64,000 nucleotides of DNA from Mycobacterium marseillense (GCF_010731675.1 NZ_AP022584.1:248001-312000), one strand, 5' to 3'. Counted from the stretch's first letter, positions 19,569-29,952 are shown. Translations and numbers: made by a program. Notes: generated by a model not told the origin, from the sequence alone.

Positions 19569-20798
19569 ATGATTCCCGCGTTTTTGTTCTTCCCTCCGGA
19601 AATCAACTCGGCCTTGATAGTCGGCGGCGCCGGTTCTGGACCTCTATTCGAGGCGGCCTCCGCGTGGGATGGATTGGCGGCTGAGCTGTCGTCCTCGGCG
19701 TCCTCGTTCAACACCGTGGTGACGGACCTGGCGGCGGGCCCCTGGATGGGTCCGTCGTCGGTGTCGATGACCGCCGCCGCGGCGCCCTACGTGCAATGGC
19801 TGCTGATCGCCGCGGCTGAGGCGGAGGTGGCCGCGATCCGGGCCCGGCTGGCGGCGCTGGCTTTCGAGGGTGCGGTGGTGGCGACGGTGCCGCTGCCGGC
19901 GGTGCTGGCCAATCGTGCCCGGTTGCTCCTCCTGATCGCGACCAACTTCTTTGGCCAGAACACCGCGGCGATCGCCCAGACCGAACTCGAGTACGTCGAG
20001 ATGTGGGCGCAGGACGTGGCCGCGATGGTCGGCTATCACGCGGGCGCCCAAACGCTGGTGGAGACGTTGCCGGCGTTCACCCCGCCGCCCGCGGGTCTCG
20101 GCGCCGGCGCGGCGTCCTCGGGCCTGGCCGGCCTGGCCGATCTGGTGACGGCGCCCCTGACCCTGGCCTCGCAGTTCTTTCAGGGCTTGTCCTCGCTGGG
20201 GACCGCGTTCGCATCGCAGCTGCAGTCGGTGTTCATGGCGCTCTCGCCGGCCGTGTCGTCGCTGACGTCGTTGATGACGTCGACGCCGGTGGCGACCTTG
20301 ACGACGGTGGCCCAGGCCGGGATGTACCCGGCCACCGCGCTGATGCCACCCATGGTGGCGATGGCCCAAAGCACCGGCCCGGCGGCGGTCGCGTCCGCGG
20401 CGGCACCGGCGCCGGTATTGCTCAGTACTGCCAACGTGGCCGCCGAGGCGCCGCACAGCGCCCACAGCATGCTGTCGGACCTGCAACCGTTTGCCGGCGG
20501 TGGGCTGGGCGCCCTCGGCGTCGCGTCGGCGGGCCTGGGGAGCGCGCGGTTCGTCGGGGCGATGTCGGTGCCCGCGGCATGGCAGGGGTCGATGCCGGCG
20601 TACGTGCCCGCGCCGGCGATGTCGGGGGCGGCCGCAGGAGCGCCGGCCTCGGTGGCGACGGCGAGCGCGGCCGCCCCGGGCAACGGCGTGCCGATGACGG
20701 CCATGCCGGTGGGGGAGAAGGGCCCCGAGGGGGAGGACCGCGGCACCAAAGCGGAGGTGGTGCGGTCCCGGCCCAAAGTGGTGCCGCGGACCCGATAA
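19569..20798 (+). CDS. PPE family protein, PPE-SVP subclass
   Basis: A 409-residue protein. The PPE motif is at residues 9-11 (FLFFPPEINSALIVGGAGSG), followed by the usual helical PPE domain to about residue 170 (ASAWDGLAAELSSSASSF; a WMG turn near residue 59). The C-terminal part is Ala/Gly-rich and contains the subclass motif GxxSVPxxW as GAMSVPAAWQ, and the end is charged (EVVRSRPKVVPRTR). The N-terminus (MIPAFLFFPPE) deviates from the common M(D/V)FxxLPPE. PPE proteins are exported by ESX secretion systems, usually with a PE partner; none is adjacent here. It lies downstream of glyS, as PPE40 does in M. tuberculosis, though orthology is uncertain. Confidence 0.92.
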   Translation: MIPAFLFFPPEINSALIVGGAGSGPLFEAASAWDGLAAELSSSASSFNTVVTDLAAGPWMGPSSVSMTAAAAPYVQWLLIAAAEAEVAAIRARLAALAFEGAVVATVPLPAVLANRARLLLLIATNFFGQNTAAIAQTELEYVEMWAQDVAAMVGYHAGAQTLVETLPAFTPPPAGLGAGAASSGLAGLADLVTAPLTLASQFFQGLSSLGTAFASQLQSVFMALSPAVSSLTSLMTSTPVATLTTVAQAGMYPATALMPPMVAMAQSTGPAAVASAAAPAPVLLSTANVAAEAPHSAHSMLSDLQPFAGGGLGALGVASAGLGSARFVGAMSVPAAWQGSMPAYVPAPAMSGAAAGAPASVATASAAAPGNGVPMTAMPVGEKGPEGEDRGTKAEVVRSRPKVVPRTR

Positions 20799-21298
20799 GC
20801 GGCGTTGCCGCTGTTGCGGATGTGCATGGAGTGCACGGCGGTGAAAAACGGAAATGGTTATGCGGGCCCGGAGAGCAACCAACGTCGCATCGCACCACGC
20901 GAATTCGTCTAATACGCCCCGTAAAAACTGCGTGCCCGCACGCGTTACCCGCGCCGGAAGCGACGGTTCGGCAGTCGAGTCGCACCCGCGGTTCCCGGCG
21001 CGGCCGCGGGCTTCTGATCGCCGGTCACCACCCTAAACTGCTGCGCAGCAAGGCGTTTGGGTGGGTGGTCCGCCGCAGAGTGTCCCGAAGAGCGCCCGGG
21101 CTAGCGGGGCGCCTGGCCCGCGCGACCGCCGCCCGTACCGGACCGGTGACGGTCCGCGTCGTCCGATACACGCTCAAATTAAGGAAAATTGGCAATTCCC
21201 GCATATTTTCTTCAGTTTGTCTTACGATGTGAACCGGTTGGTGTAAGTAAGTTCGCCACAGCGCCCGAAGCTTAGATTGGCTGTGGAAGGGGGCAGGG
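20799..21298. other. Intergenic region, no supported gene
   Basis: About 500 bases between the PPE gene and the small protein at 21299. Short open frames exist on both strands but none has a conserved sequence I recognise. The last 120 bases (around 21175-21250) are clearly AT-richer than the rest of the window and probably carry the promoter of the following gene; I cannot place -35/-10 boxes with an acceptable spacing. Confidence 0.5.
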
Positions 21299-21586
21299 GT
21301 GCTTTTGCCTCTCGGTTCGCCGTTACCGGATGACACGGTGGCGGCAGTACGCGGTGAGTCCGGTGTGCTCGGTGCTCTATCGGTGCCACTGAAGTGGGGT
21401 GTGGCCGTCCCGCCGGACGACTACGACCACTGGGCTCCGAAGACGGAATCCAGCGCCGACACCGCGGAGCAGACACTCGACGCGCCCCGTCCGACAGCCG
21501 TCGCCGACGGCGTCTGGAGCGGGTGGGAAGGCGAAGCCGCGCCCCGGCCCGTGGGCGTGATACCGCATTCCCCGGCCGCCGGCTGA
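21299..21586 (+). CDS. Small conserved mycobacterial protein with SVPxxW motif
   Basis: A 95-residue protein from GTG 21299 preceded by GGAAGGGGGC. It begins MLLPLGSPLPDDTVAAVRGE and contains GALSVPLKWGVAVPPDDYDH. I recall similar short mycobacterial proteins starting MLLPLGPPLPPD, annotated only as hypothetical. Of interest, LSVPLKW matches the SVPxxW motif that defines one PPE subclass, and the upstream neighbour is such a PPE protein. There is no signal peptide or membrane segment; the C-terminal half is acidic and Trp/Pro-containing and probably disordered. Function unknown. Confidence 0.65.
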   Translation: MLLPLGSPLPDDTVAAVRGESGVLGALSVPLKWGVAVPPDDYDHWAPKTESSADTAEQTLDAPRPTAVADGVWSGWEGEAAPRPVGVIPHSPAAG

Positions 21587-21634
21587 ACCACGGCAGAGAA
21601 CCGAAACCCGCTGCGGTAACCGGCGCGGGGCGAC

Positions 21635-23611
21635 TCAGAACCGCCCGCCGCCACCCATGAAACCGCCGTCGGACGAACCCGGGGCGCCACCGAACGACGT
21701 CGGGCTCCAGCCGCCGAACCCGCCCCGCATGCCCCCGCTGAGCAGATCGCCGATGATGATGCCGCCGAGCATCGCTCCCATGTCGCTGCCGCCGCGACGG
21801 GTGTAAGCGCGCTGCATCGTCTGCACGTCGCTATTGGCCAGCGACTGGGCGTGAGCGGCCAGCGTCGCCGCCGCATTGGCGTGGGCGATCGCTTCGTTCG
21901 GGTTCGTCGCACCCTTGTCCTGCGCGGCCTGCAGGTGGCGTTTGGCCTCGGCCAACCGGGTGCGGGCGTCGGGTCCGATGCTGCCCCGGCGTGTGTCGAT
22001 GTAGTCGGACACCGCACGCACCCGCGATTGCGCGGTGAACAACGCCTGCTCGAGCGATCGGTGGAGTCGCTCGGCGGTGGCCTGCTCTTCAGCCAGGGTG
22101 GCCAGCAGCCCGTTGAGCGCGGCGTCGGCCTTGGTCAGCTGACCGAAGACGCCCAGCGGATCCTCGGAACCGCCGGCGCGGGCGCTCTCGACGGCCCTGG
22201 TGGCCGCGTCGCGGGCCGCCACCAAATCGCCGGTGTGCGTGGGTTTTTTCTGCAGCAGCTCGTTGGCGCATGCGATGTCATTCTCGAGGTCGGCGATGGC
22301 TGACGGCAGCCGGTCGATCGCGTGCGCGATGTCGCCGGCCGCGTTGTCCACCGAGTCGAGCAGCGCCCGCGCCTGCCCGAGGGCCGACTCGGCGGCCCGG
22401 ACGGCGTCCACCAAGCGGGCCTGCCCACCGGTGACGGCGTGGGCGGCCAGCTCGCGGGCGGTGCCGATGTTTCGGTCGGCGAACGCCAGCCGCTCCTTGG
22501 CCGTCGTGACATTGCCGGACACCGAAGTCAGTGCGGCAGCGCTGAAGTCGTGGTGCAGCGCCGCCAGCCGTTGCTCCGCCGGCGCCAGCCGGGTGGTGAG
22601 TTCCACGTACCGCTGCGTTAGCGAGTCCAGCCGCGACGGCGCGTTGATCACCAGGTCGCGCAACTTCTCGAATGCCTCGGTTTGTGACTCCAGCTCGCGG
22701 TCAGCCCGGGCCGCCGAGACGATCACCTGGGTGAGCAGTTCGCGGCGTTGCGCGGGTGTTTCCGGTGTGTCGTCGTCGAGTTGTTGGCGCACCGTGAACG
22801 CTTGGGACAGAGCCGCTTTGGCGTTGGTCACCGCGCTGGTGAAGGGCTGGGTGCGCGCTTCGCCGAATTCGCCGACCGCCAGGTCCAGTTCGTTGGCGCT
22901 GGTGCGCAGCGCGTTGTCGACGTCCACCACCAGCGTGCGGGACAGGTCGTCGAGCGTCTGCACCGGCAGCGCGGCCAGCGCGTTGACGTCGGTGGGGTCG
23001 ACGCGGCGTGCGGCGGCCAACGCCGCGGCCCGTCGGCGCTTGCCGCGATGACGCATCACCAGCAGCAGGCCGGCCAGCGCGATGAGAATGCCCGCCAGTG
23101 TGGCCAGCAGGATCACCCGCCCCGACGAACCGGGCGACGCGTCGAGGCCGTTCGCCGCCGCCACCGCGGCGCCGCTCCAGTCGCCGCTGTGCAGGGCGGG
23201 TTCGATCTTGTTGCGACGCAAGTTGTCGACCTGTGTGGCGTTGACGCTCTTGACCGTGGACGGCACCAGGAAGGCGTAGGCGCGGCTGGTGGTCGCGACG
23301 GCCAGCAGCGCGTCGTAGCCGCCCAGGTCGCTGGCGCGCACGGTGCGTTGCGCCCACGCGGTCGGGCTCTGCCCGGCGAAGTCGTCGACGTAGACCACCC
23401 AGAGCCGGATGTGGCGGTCGGTGTAGAGCTTGTTGAGGGCGGCGGTGACGGTTCCGCGACCCGAATCCGACAGCGCCCCCGCGTTGTCGGTGACATAGTC
23501 GGCCAACCGGAACGGTGGTTGCGCGCCGGCCGGCGCCGCCACCAGCAGCCCGCCGCTGAGGCCGACCGTGACAAGCGTCGCGAGCATGGCGAGCAGGCGA
23601 GCGGTGCGCAT
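21635..23611 (-). CDS. TPM-domain membrane protein, Rv2345-like
   Basis: A 658-residue protein close to the 660 of Rv2345. A signal peptide ([20 protein letters not shown]) precedes a TPM domain (residues ~36-160: [20 protein letters not shown], then [20 protein letters not shown]), then one transmembrane helix ([20 protein letters not shown]) and a basic stretch. A long, probably coiled-coil cytoplasmic part rich in Ala, Glu, Asp and Arg follows. The C-terminus is Gly-rich ([20 protein letters not shown] ending GGGGRF), a feature of TPM proteins. TPM domains are implicated in photosystem repair in plants and in unknown envelope functions in bacteria. It is divergent from dgt with 87 bases between starts. 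Confidence 0.88.
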   Translation of the reverse strand: MRTARLLAMLATLVTVGLSGGLLVAAPAGAQPPFRLADYVTDNAGALSDSGRGTVTAALNKLYTDRHIRLWVVYVDDFAGQSPTAWAQRTVRASDLGGYDALLAVATTSRAYAFLVPSTVKSVNATQVDNLRRNKIEPALHSGDWSGAAVAAANGLDASPGSSGRVILLATLAGILIALAGLLLVMRHRGKRRRAAALAAARRVDPTDVNALAALPVQTLDDLSRTLVVDVDNALRTSANELDLAVGEFGEARTQPFTSAVTNAKAALSQAFTVRQQLDDDTPETPAQRRELLTQVIVSAARADRELESQTEAFEKLRDLVINAPSRLDSLTQRYVELTTRLAPAEQRLAALHHDFSAAALTSVSGNVTTAKERLAFADRNIGTARELAAHAVTGGQARLVDAVRAAESALGQARALLDSVDNAAGDIAHAIDRLPSAIADLENDIACANELLQKKPTHTGDLVAARDAATRAVESARAGGSEDPLGVFGQLTKADAALNGLLATLAEEQATAERLHRSLEQALFTAQSRVRAVSDYIDTRRGSIGPDARTRLAEAKRHLQAAQDKGATNPNEAIAHANAAATLAAHAQSLANSDVQTMQRAYTRRGGSDMGAMLGGIIIGDLLSGGMRGGFGGWSPTSFGGAPGSSDGGFMGGGGRF

Positions 23612-23698
23612 AGGGCCAATCTAGCCGTGGCCGACACACGCCAGCAGGCCCGAGTCGAGCCAGGCTTAGGCAGGCATTCCCTGGCAGACTGTGCGTCG

Positions 23699-24976
23699 GT
23701 GACCAGGAATCAGCACGACCCCTACGACGACTTCGACCGTCAGCGACGGGTAACCGAAGCGGCGAAGACTGCGGGTCTGCCGGGCACCGAAGGTCAGCAC
23801 CGCACCGATTTCGCCCGCGACCGAGCCCGGGTCCTGCACAGCGCCGCCCTGCGCCGGCTCGCCGACAAGACCCAGGTCGTCGGGCCGCGGGAAGGCGACA
23901 CGCCGCGCACCCGGCTGACGCACTCCCTCGAGGTCGCCCAGATCGGGCGGGGCATGGCCGTCGGGCTGGGCTGCGACCTTGACCTGGTCGACCTGGCGGG
24001 CCTGGCCCACGACATCGGTCACCCGCCCTACGGCCACAACGGTGAGCGCGCCCTCGACGAGGTCGCGGAGAGCTACGGCGGCTTCGAGGGCAACGCCCAG
24101 AATTTCCGAATCCTCACCAGCCTCGAGCCCAAAGTGCTTGACGCGCAGGGTAATAGCGCGGGGCTGAACCTGACGCGGGCGTCGCTGGACGCGGTCACCA
24201 AATATCCGTGGCCCCGCGGCGAAGGCGCGGGAGCTGCGGCGCGCAAGTTCGGGTTCTACGACGCCGACCGCGAGCCGGCGGCCTGGATGCGGGCAGGGGC
24301 ACCGGAGGGCCGGATGTGTCTCGAGGCGCAGGTGATGGATTGGGCCGACGACGTGGCCTACTCGGTGCACGACGTCGAGGACGGCGTCGTCTCCCAGCGC
24401 ATCGATCTGCGGGTGCTCGCCGACGAGGACGAGGCCGCAGCACTGGCCAAACTGGGGGAGACCGAATTCTCCCGCGTGCGCGCCGACGATTTCATGGCGG
24501 CCGCGCGACGGCTGTCCGGGCTGCCGGTGGTCGCCGCCGTGGGCAAGTACGACGCCACGCTCGCGGCGTCGGTCGCGCTCAAGAGGCTGACCAGTGAGCT
24601 GGTCGGCAGGTTCGCCTCGGCCGCCATCGCCACCACCCGCGCGGCGGCCGGACCCGGACCGCTGGTCCGCTACCGGGCCGAGTTGCAGGTTCCCGATCTG
24701 GTGCGGGCCGAGGTCGCCCTGCTGAAAATCCTGGCGCTGCAGTTCATCATGTCCGATCCGCGGCATCAGGAAACCCAGGCCGGCCAGCGTGAGCGCATCC
24801 ACCGGGTGGCGCATTGGCTGTACGGGGGAGCACCCCGAACCCTCGACCCGGTGTTTGCTGCGGCCTTCAACACCGCGGCCGACGACGGCGCCCGATGGCG
24901 CGTCATCGTCGATCAGATCGCCTCCTACACCGAGGGCCGGTTGGAACGGATCGACGCCCGCCAGGCCGGCCCGTAG
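23699..24976 (+). CDS. dgt: Deoxyguanosinetriphosphate triphosphohydrolase-like protein
   Basis: A 425-residue HD-domain dNTPase. The metal-binding histidines and aspartates are visible in [20 protein letters not shown] and [20 protein letters not shown], with the later Asp in [20 protein letters not shown]. The family hydrolyses dNTPs to deoxynucleosides and triphosphate, adjusting nucleotide pools. The GTG at 23699 ([20 protein letters not shown]) matches the position of the M. tuberculosis start (431 residues); the open frame extends far upstream only because the opposite gene is GC-rich. It is followed by the sodC-like gene and dnaG on the same strand. Confidence 0.94.
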   Translation: MTRNQHDPYDDFDRQRRVTEAAKTAGLPGTEGQHRTDFARDRARVLHSAALRRLADKTQVVGPREGDTPRTRLTHSLEVAQIGRGMAVGLGCDLDLVDLAGLAHDIGHPPYGHNGERALDEVAESYGGFEGNAQNFRILTSLEPKVLDAQGNSAGLNLTRASLDAVTKYPWPRGEGAGAAARKFGFYDADREPAAWMRAGAPEGRMCLEAQVMDWADDVAYSVHDVEDGVVSQRIDLRVLADEDEAAALAKLGETEFSRVRADDFMAAARRLSGLPVVAAVGKYDATLAASVALKRLTSELVGRFASAAIATTRAAAGPGPLVRYRAELQVPDLVRAEVALLKILALQFIMSDPRHQETQAGQRERIHRVAHWLYGGAPRTLDPVFAAAFNTAADDGARWRVIVDQIASYTEGRLERIDARQAGP

Positions 24977-25043
24977 TGGGTCGTGGCCCGCAACTCGTCC
25001 GGTCCGGGAATCGCCGCGGCCGCCGCGAGTTAGGCTGCCCGAC

Positions 25044-25661
25044 ATGAAGAAATTCAGCGGCTCGCCTTTGATGGCCTCCCTCGTGATGGGGCTTCCCGTC
25101 GTCGCCATGACTGCCTGCAGTTCACCGCAGCACGCGAGCAGCCAGCAGGGCACCACCCCTCCGGTGAAGTCCGCGCCGGCATCCACCGGTGCCACGACGA
25201 CGACCCCGGCACCCGCCGGCGGCTCGCTCAGCGCGGAACTGAAGACGCCCGACGGCCGGACGGCGGCCACCGCGACCTTCGACTTCACCGGCAACTACGT
25301 GACCGTCACCGTCAAGACGGTGGCGACCGGCATCCTGACTCCCGGCCTGCACGGCCTGCACGTCCACGAGATCGGCAAGTGCGAGCCGAACTCGGTGGCC
25401 CCCACCGGCGGTGCGCCGGGGAACTTCTTGTCCGCCGGCGGCCACTACCAGGCGCCCGGCCACACCGGCAAGCCCGAGAGCGGCGACCTGGCGACGCTCG
25501 AGGTGCGCCAGGACGGCGCGGCCTACCTGGTCACCACCACCGATTCGTTCACCCGCGACGACCTGCTGGCCGGCACCAAGACCGCGCTGATGCTGCACGG
25601 CGCCCAGGACACCGAGAACGCGATGGATCGCGTCGCATGCGGTGTCATCGGAACCGGCTAG
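25044..25661 (+). CDS. SodC-like Cu superoxide dismutase lipoprotein with deleted loop
   Basis: A 205-residue predicted lipoprotein: signal peptide with lipobox-like MTAC at Cys25, a Ser/Thr/Pro-rich linker to about residue 58, then a Cu,Zn-SOD beta-barrel. Metal-site residues are visible: His106 and His108 in GLHVHEIGKCEP, His134 and His140 in SAGGHYQAPGH, Asp148 in GDL, His185 in ALMLHGAQ; Cys113 and Cys199 can form the disulfide, and Arg196 is kept. Compared with mycobacterial SodC, about 27 residues after His185, the electrostatic loop, are missing. Expected location is the cell surface, detoxifying superoxide, but activity with a truncated loop is uncertain. It lies between dgt and dnaG, where M. 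tuberculosis has no such gene as I recall. Confidence 0.85.
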   Translation: MKKFSGSPLMASLVMGLPVVAMTACSSPQHASSQQGTTPPVKSAPASTGATTTTPAPAGGSLSAELKTPDGRTAATATFDFTGNYVTVTVKTVATGILTPGLHGLHVHEIGKCEPNSVAPTGGAPGNFLSAGGHYQAPGHTGKPESGDLATLEVRQDGAAYLVTTTDSFTRDDLLAGTKTALMLHGAQDTENAMDRVACGVIGTG

Positions 25662-25691
25662 CCTTCCCCGTCGCGCCCTTAGACTGAGCCG

Positions 25692-27644
25692 ATGGCAAGC
25701 CCGGCAGGTTCCTGGAGCGAGGGCGACGGGCGCGCCCGGGGCCGCGGCCGCATCCCCGATCGCGACATCGCCGCCATCCGCGAACGGGTGCGCATCGACG
25801 AAGTGGTCGGCGATTACGTGCAGTTGCGGCGCGCCGGCGCGGATTCGCTCAAGGGGCTGTGCCCGTTTCATGACGAGAAGTCGCCGTCGTTCCACGTCCG
25901 CCCCAACCACGGCCACTTTCACTGCTTCGGCTGCGGCGAAGGCGGCGACGTGTACGCGTTCATCCAGAAGATCGAGCACGTCAGCTTTGTCGAGGCCGTG
26001 GAAATGCTCGCCGACCGGGTCGGCCACACCATCAACTACTCCGGCCCCGCGACCAGCGTGCAGCGCGACCGCGGCAGTCGCAGCCGGCTCGTCGCGGCCA
26101 ACGCGGCCGCGGCGGAGTTCTATGCGGCGGCGCTGGAATCCGACGAGGCGGCGCCCGCGCGGCAGTATCTGACCGAGCGGAATTTCGATGCCGAGGCGGC
26201 CCGTCACTTCGGCTGCGGATTCGCGCCGTCCGGCTGGGACTCGCTGACAAAGCACTTGGTGCGCAAGGGTTTCGAGTTCAAAGAGCTGGAAGCGGCCGGC
26301 CTGTCGCGCCAGGGGCGCCGCGGGCCGATGGACCGCTTCCATCGCCGCCTGCTGTGGCCCATCCGGTCCTCGTCGGGCGAGGTGATCGGTTTCGGTGCCC
26401 GGCGGTTGTTCGACGACGACCCGATGGAAGCCAAGTACATCAACACCCCCGAGACGCTGCTGTACAAGAAGTCGAACGTGATGTTCGGCATCGACTTGGC
26501 CAAACGCGACATCGCCAAGGGGCATCAGGCCGTCGTCGTCGAGGGCTACACCGACGTGATGGCGATGCATCTGGCCGGGGTCACCACCGCCGTGGCGTCG
26601 TGCGGCACCGCGTTCGGCGACGAGCACCTGTCGATGCTGCGCCGACTGATGATGGACGACAGCTTCTTTCGCGGCGAGCTGATCTATGTCTTCGACGGCG
26701 ACGCGGCCGGGCGGGCCGCCGCCCTCAAGGCGTTCGGCGGCGAGCAGAACCTGGCCGGACAGTCGTTTGTGGCCGTCGCGCCGGACGGGATGGACCCCTG
26801 CGATCTGCGGCTGAAGTCCGGCGACGGTGTGCTGCGCGACCTGGTGGCGCGGCGAACGCCGTTGTTCGAGTTCGCGATCCGGTCGGCGCTCGCCGAGATA
26901 GACCTCGACAGCGCCGAGGGCCGGGTGGCCGCGCTACGCCGCTGCGTGCCCATGGTCGGCCAGATCAAGGACCCGACGCTGCGCGACGAGTACGCCCGCC
27001 AGCTCGCCGGGTGGGTCGGCTGGGACGACGTCGCGCAGGTCATCGACCGGGTGCGCGGCCAATCCAAGAACGCCAAAACCCCGGCCCGCGGCGGAGCCGG
27101 ACCCAAGGTGTCGCGGCGCGCGGATCAACCTCCCGCCGCGGCCCAGCCCGCCGCCAGCCGCCCCGACCCCCGCGACCCCACCCTGTGGCCCCAACGGGAG
27201 GCGCTCAAGTCGGCCTTGCAGTACCCGGCGCTGGCCGGCCCGGTATTCGACACGCTGACCATCGAGAGCTTCACCCATCCCGGCTACGCGGCCATCCGCG
27301 CGGCCATCGAGACCGCCGGCGGCACGTCGAGCGGGGTCACCGGGGCACAATGGCTCGAGGCGGTGCGCGATCGGGCGTCGTCGCCCCTGACGGCCGCGCT
27401 GATCAGCGAGCTCGGGGTGGAGGCCATCCAGGTCGACGAGGAGAAAATGCCGCGCTACATCGCCGGCGTGCTGGCCCGGCTGCAAGAGGTGTGGATGGGC
27501 CGGCAGATCGCCGAGGTGAAGTCGAAGCTGCAGCGCATGTCGCCGATCGAGCAGGGCGACGAGTATCACGCGTTGTTCGGCGACCTGGTGGCGATGGAGG
27601 CCTACCGGCGCAGCCTGCTGGAGCAGGCTAGCGGCGACGAGTAG
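25692..27644 (+). CDS. dnaG: DNA primase DnaG
   Basis: A 650-residue primase. The CHC2 zinc-binding domain is at residues ~55-80 (CPFHDEKSPSFH, then HFHCFGCGEGGDVYAFIQK). The RNA-polymerase core has TOPRIM motifs VVVEGYTDVMAMHLAG and YVFDGDAAGRAAALKA with the metal-binding Glu and Asp residues. A linker of about 50 Ala/Pro-rich residues (near 455-500) joins the DnaB-binding domain. The ATG at 25692 adds a short Gly/Arg-rich leader (MASPAGSWSEGDGRARGRGR) before the conserved IPDRDIAAIRERV; a later start is possible. It overlaps the convergent small membrane-protein gene by 17 bases. Confidence 0.96.
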   Translation: MASPAGSWSEGDGRARGRGRIPDRDIAAIRERVRIDEVVGDYVQLRRAGADSLKGLCPFHDEKSPSFHVRPNHGHFHCFGCGEGGDVYAFIQKIEHVSFVEAVEMLADRVGHTINYSGPATSVQRDRGSRSRLVAANAAAAEFYAAALESDEAAPARQYLTERNFDAEAARHFGCGFAPSGWDSLTKHLVRKGFEFKELEAAGLSRQGRRGPMDRFHRRLLWPIRSSSGEVIGFGARRLFDDDPMEAKYINTPETLLYKKSNVMFGIDLAKRDIAKGHQAVVVEGYTDVMAMHLAGVTTAVASCGTAFGDEHLSMLRRLMMDDSFFRGELIYVFDGDAAGRAAALKAFGGEQNLAGQSFVAVAPDGMDPCDLRLKSGDGVLRDLVARRTPLFEFAIRSALAEIDLDSAEGRVAALRRCVPMVGQIKDPTLRDEYARQLAGWVGWDDVAQVIDRVRGQSKNAKTPARGGAGPKVSRRADQPPAAAQPAASRPDPRDPTLWPQREALKSALQYPALAGPVFDTLTIESFTHPGYAAIRAAIETAGGTSSGVTGAQWLEAVRDRASSPLTAALISELGVEAIQVDEEKMPRYIAGVLARLQEVWMGRQIAEVKSKLQRMSPIEQGDEYHALFGDLVAMEAYRRSLLEQASGDE

Positions 27645-27906
27645 AGGACTCGAGCTCCTCGTCGGGCAGCCGCTCGACGTCCCGTTCCATGATGGCGGTC
27701 TGGTCGTCGATCTCCGCCAACGTGACGAAACCGGCGTCGGGGGAGATGCGATTGGCGATCTTGCGGCGTCCCCCTTCGATCATCGACTTGGCCACGGGGC
27801 TGCTGGTCAGCGCTCGATAGGTGCCGACGATCTGCTCGTATCGCCGACGACCGGCTTTCGAGCCCAGCACGTAACCCAGTCCCAGCACCACGACATACCG
27901 GATCAA
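27628..27906 (-). CDS. Small membrane-associated conserved protein, Rv2342-like
   Basis: A 92-residue protein. TTG at 27906 is preferred because GGGAGGAA ends four bases before it and translation then begins directly at the hydrophobic segment LIRYVVVLGLGYVLGSKAGR; an ATG at 27936 gives 10 more residues but lacks a ribosome-binding site. After one N-terminal membrane helix comes RRYEQIVGTYRALTSSPVAK, a pattern common in small mycobacterial YtxH-like proteins, and a charged tail ending STRRR. Its end overlaps the dnaG end. Function unknown. Confidence 0.8.
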   Translation of the reverse strand: MIRYVVVLGLGYVLGSKAGRRRYEQIVGTYRALTSSPVAKSMIEGGRRKIANRISPDAGFVTLAEIDDQTAIMERDVERLPDEELESSTRRR

Positions 27907-28103
27907 AGCGTTCCTCCCGACGATCGATGGCTCCATCCTGCCTCACCGGGTGGGGTGCGTGCGCGGTCGATCCCGGGGCAGGTTGGGCCGGCCGATGGTG
28001 GCGACCCGCTGCGCCCGGCTGCGCCGCGCTGGCGATCGCCACGGCCCGCGCCAGTTGGGCGCGGTCGTGCCAGTACGCTAGAGTCGTCCCGCGATCGGGT
28101 TAG

Positions 28104-28176
<73 letters not shown>

Positions 28177-28333
28177 CTAAGGGTGCCGCGTCGCGTACGG
28201 ATCGATGTCCCCACGCGCGACGACGCCACACGCCGGCGGCCCCCCACCCCATTGGGAAAGCGCTAGGCACACCGAGATCGGTCGGGATTGCCTGTGTCGC
28301 AACAACTTTCGTTGTCACCCGCAGCCGATCCGG

Positions 28334-29017
28334 TCAGATGGAGAAGTCCTCGCCGTGCCAGACGCCGGCCTCGGGCGGCCGGATAACCCGGCCGGATTGC
28401 TCCCCGTTGTTCATGGCCTCCAGCTTGTCGACCCTCGTGAGCAACGACTGCAGGCTGACGCCCACGAGGTCGGGCATCATCGAGTCGTCCGGGCTGTTTC
28501 GACCGTGGCGGCTGATGACCTGCCCGGGGACCCCGATGACGACTGCGCTGGATGGGACGGGTTTGACCACTACGGCATTGGCGCCGATGCGGCTGTCGTC
28601 GCCGATTTTGATCGCCCCGAGGACCTTCGCGCCGGCGCCGATGACTACTCGGTCCCCGACGGTCGGGTGACGTTTCCCGGTATCCGAGCCGCTGCCACCC
28701 AGGGTGACGCCGTGGTACAGCGTGACGTCGTCGCCGACCTCCGCCGTCTCGCCGATCACGACGCCGGTGGCGTGGTCGATAAAAAGGCCGTCGCCCAGGA
28801 CGGCACCCGGGTGGATGTCGACTCCTGTCACGATGCGGGTGAACTCGGCCAACGTCCGCGCCGCCAGCCGCGCGCCGCGGTTCCACAGCCAGTGGCTGAT
28901 CCGGTGACCCCAGATGGCATGTACGCCGGGGTACGCGAAGATCACCTCCGCCGTAGTGGGGGCCGCCGGATCTCGCTGCTTAGCAGCTTGGATGTCACGG
29001 CGTATGGCTGCGAGCAT
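28334..29017 (-). CDS. cysE: Serine O-acetyltransferase
   Basis: A 227-residue left-handed beta-helix acetyltransferase making O-acetylserine from serine and acetyl-CoA, the precursor for cysteine. The helical N-terminal domain is followed by hexapeptide repeats (TGVDIHPGAVLGDGLFIDHA, GETAEVGDDVTLYHGVTLGG, KIGDDSRIGANAVVVKPVPS). The length is close to the 229 of M. tuberculosis CysE. It starts two bases after the cysK1 stop, so the two form an operon and the enzymes may associate as cysteine synthase. Confidence 0.96.
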   Translation of the reverse strand: MLAAIRRDIQAAKQRDPAAPTTAEVIFAYPGVHAIWGHRISHWLWNRGARLAARTLAEFTRIVTGVDIHPGAVLGDGLFIDHATGVVIGETAEVGDDVTLYHGVTLGGSGSDTGKRHPTVGDRVVIGAGAKVLGAIKIGDDSRIGANAVVVKPVPSSAVVIGVPGQVISRHGRNSPDDSMMPDLVGVSLQSLLTRVDKLEAMNNGEQSGRVIRPPEAGVWHGEDFSI

Positions 29018-29019
29018 GG

Positions 29020-29952
29020 TTACTCCGCAAGGTCGGCGTAGAGCGGGGTGCTCAGATACCGCTCGCCGAAATCGGGCAGCACCACGACGACAAGCTTGCC
29101 GGCATTTTCGGGTCGCCGGGCCACCTGCAGGGCAGCGACGACGGCCGCTCCCGAGGAGATCCCCGCCAACAGCCCTTCTTCCGCGGCAAGCCGACGGGCC
29201 AGCGCGAGCGATTCCTCGTTACCGACGGTGACGACCTCGTCGACCAGATCCTCGTCGAGTACCGGCGGGATGAACCCGGCACCGAGGCCCTGAATCGGAT
29301 GCGGCCCCTTCTGTCCACCGGACAGGACCGGTGAGGCGGCCGGCTCGACCGCGATGATCTGCGCCGACGGCTTACGTTGCTTGAGGACCTGACCGACCCC
29401 GGTGATGGTGCCGCCGGTGCCGACCCCGGCCACGAAAATATCGACCCGCCCATCGGTGTCGCGCCACACTTCTTCGGCGGTGGTCGCGCGGTGGACCGCC
29501 GGGTTCGCCGGGTTCTCGAACTGCTGCGGGACGAAATAGCGTTCGTCAGACTTGGCCAATTCCTCGGCCTTCGCGATTGCGCCCGGCATGCCGTCGGCGC
29601 CGGGAGTCAGCACGATCTCGGCGCCGTACGCCCGCAGCAGCATCCGCCGCTCGACGCTCATCGTCTCAGGCATCGTCAGCACGCATCGGTAGCCGCGCGC
29701 CGCACACACCATCGCCAGTGCGATACCGGTGTTCCCGCTCGTCGGTTCGAGGATGATCGTGTCCGGCTTGATCAGCCCTGCCTTCTCGGCGGCGTCGATC
29801 ATCGCCACCCCGATACGGTCCTTGACGCTGTTTCCCGGGTTGAAGAACTCGAGTTTGGCGACGACATCGGCGACCGCACCCTCGGTCACCCGGCGTAGGC
29901 GCACCAACGGCGTGTTTCCGATCACCTGTGTGACGTCTTCGGCAATGCTCAT
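29020..29952 (-). CDS. cysK1: O-acetylserine sulfhydrylase (cysteine synthase) CysK1
   Basis: A 310-residue fold-type II PLP enzyme. The Schiff-base Lys is in [20 protein letters not shown], the substrate loop in [20 protein letters not shown], and the PLP-phosphate loop in [18 protein letters not shown]. It condenses O-acetylserine with sulfide to give cysteine. It is the first gene of the cysK1-cysE operon; the ATG at 29952 begins [20 protein letters not shown], the usual start. Confidence 0.97.
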   Translation of the reverse strand: MSIAEDVTQVIGNTPLVRLRRVTEGAVADVVAKLEFFNPGNSVKDRIGVAMIDAAEKAGLIKPDTIILEPTSGNTGIALAMVCAARGYRCVLTMPETMSVERRMLLRAYGAEIVLTPGADGMPGAIAKAEELAKSDERYFVPQQFENPANPAVHRATTAEEVWRDTDGRVDIFVAGVGTGGTITGVGQVLKQRKPSAQIIAVEPAASPVLSGGQKGPHPIQGLGAGFIPPVLDEDLVDEVVTVGNEESLALARRLAAEEGLLAGISSGAAVVAALQVARRPENAGKLVVVVLPDFGERYLSTPLYADLAE

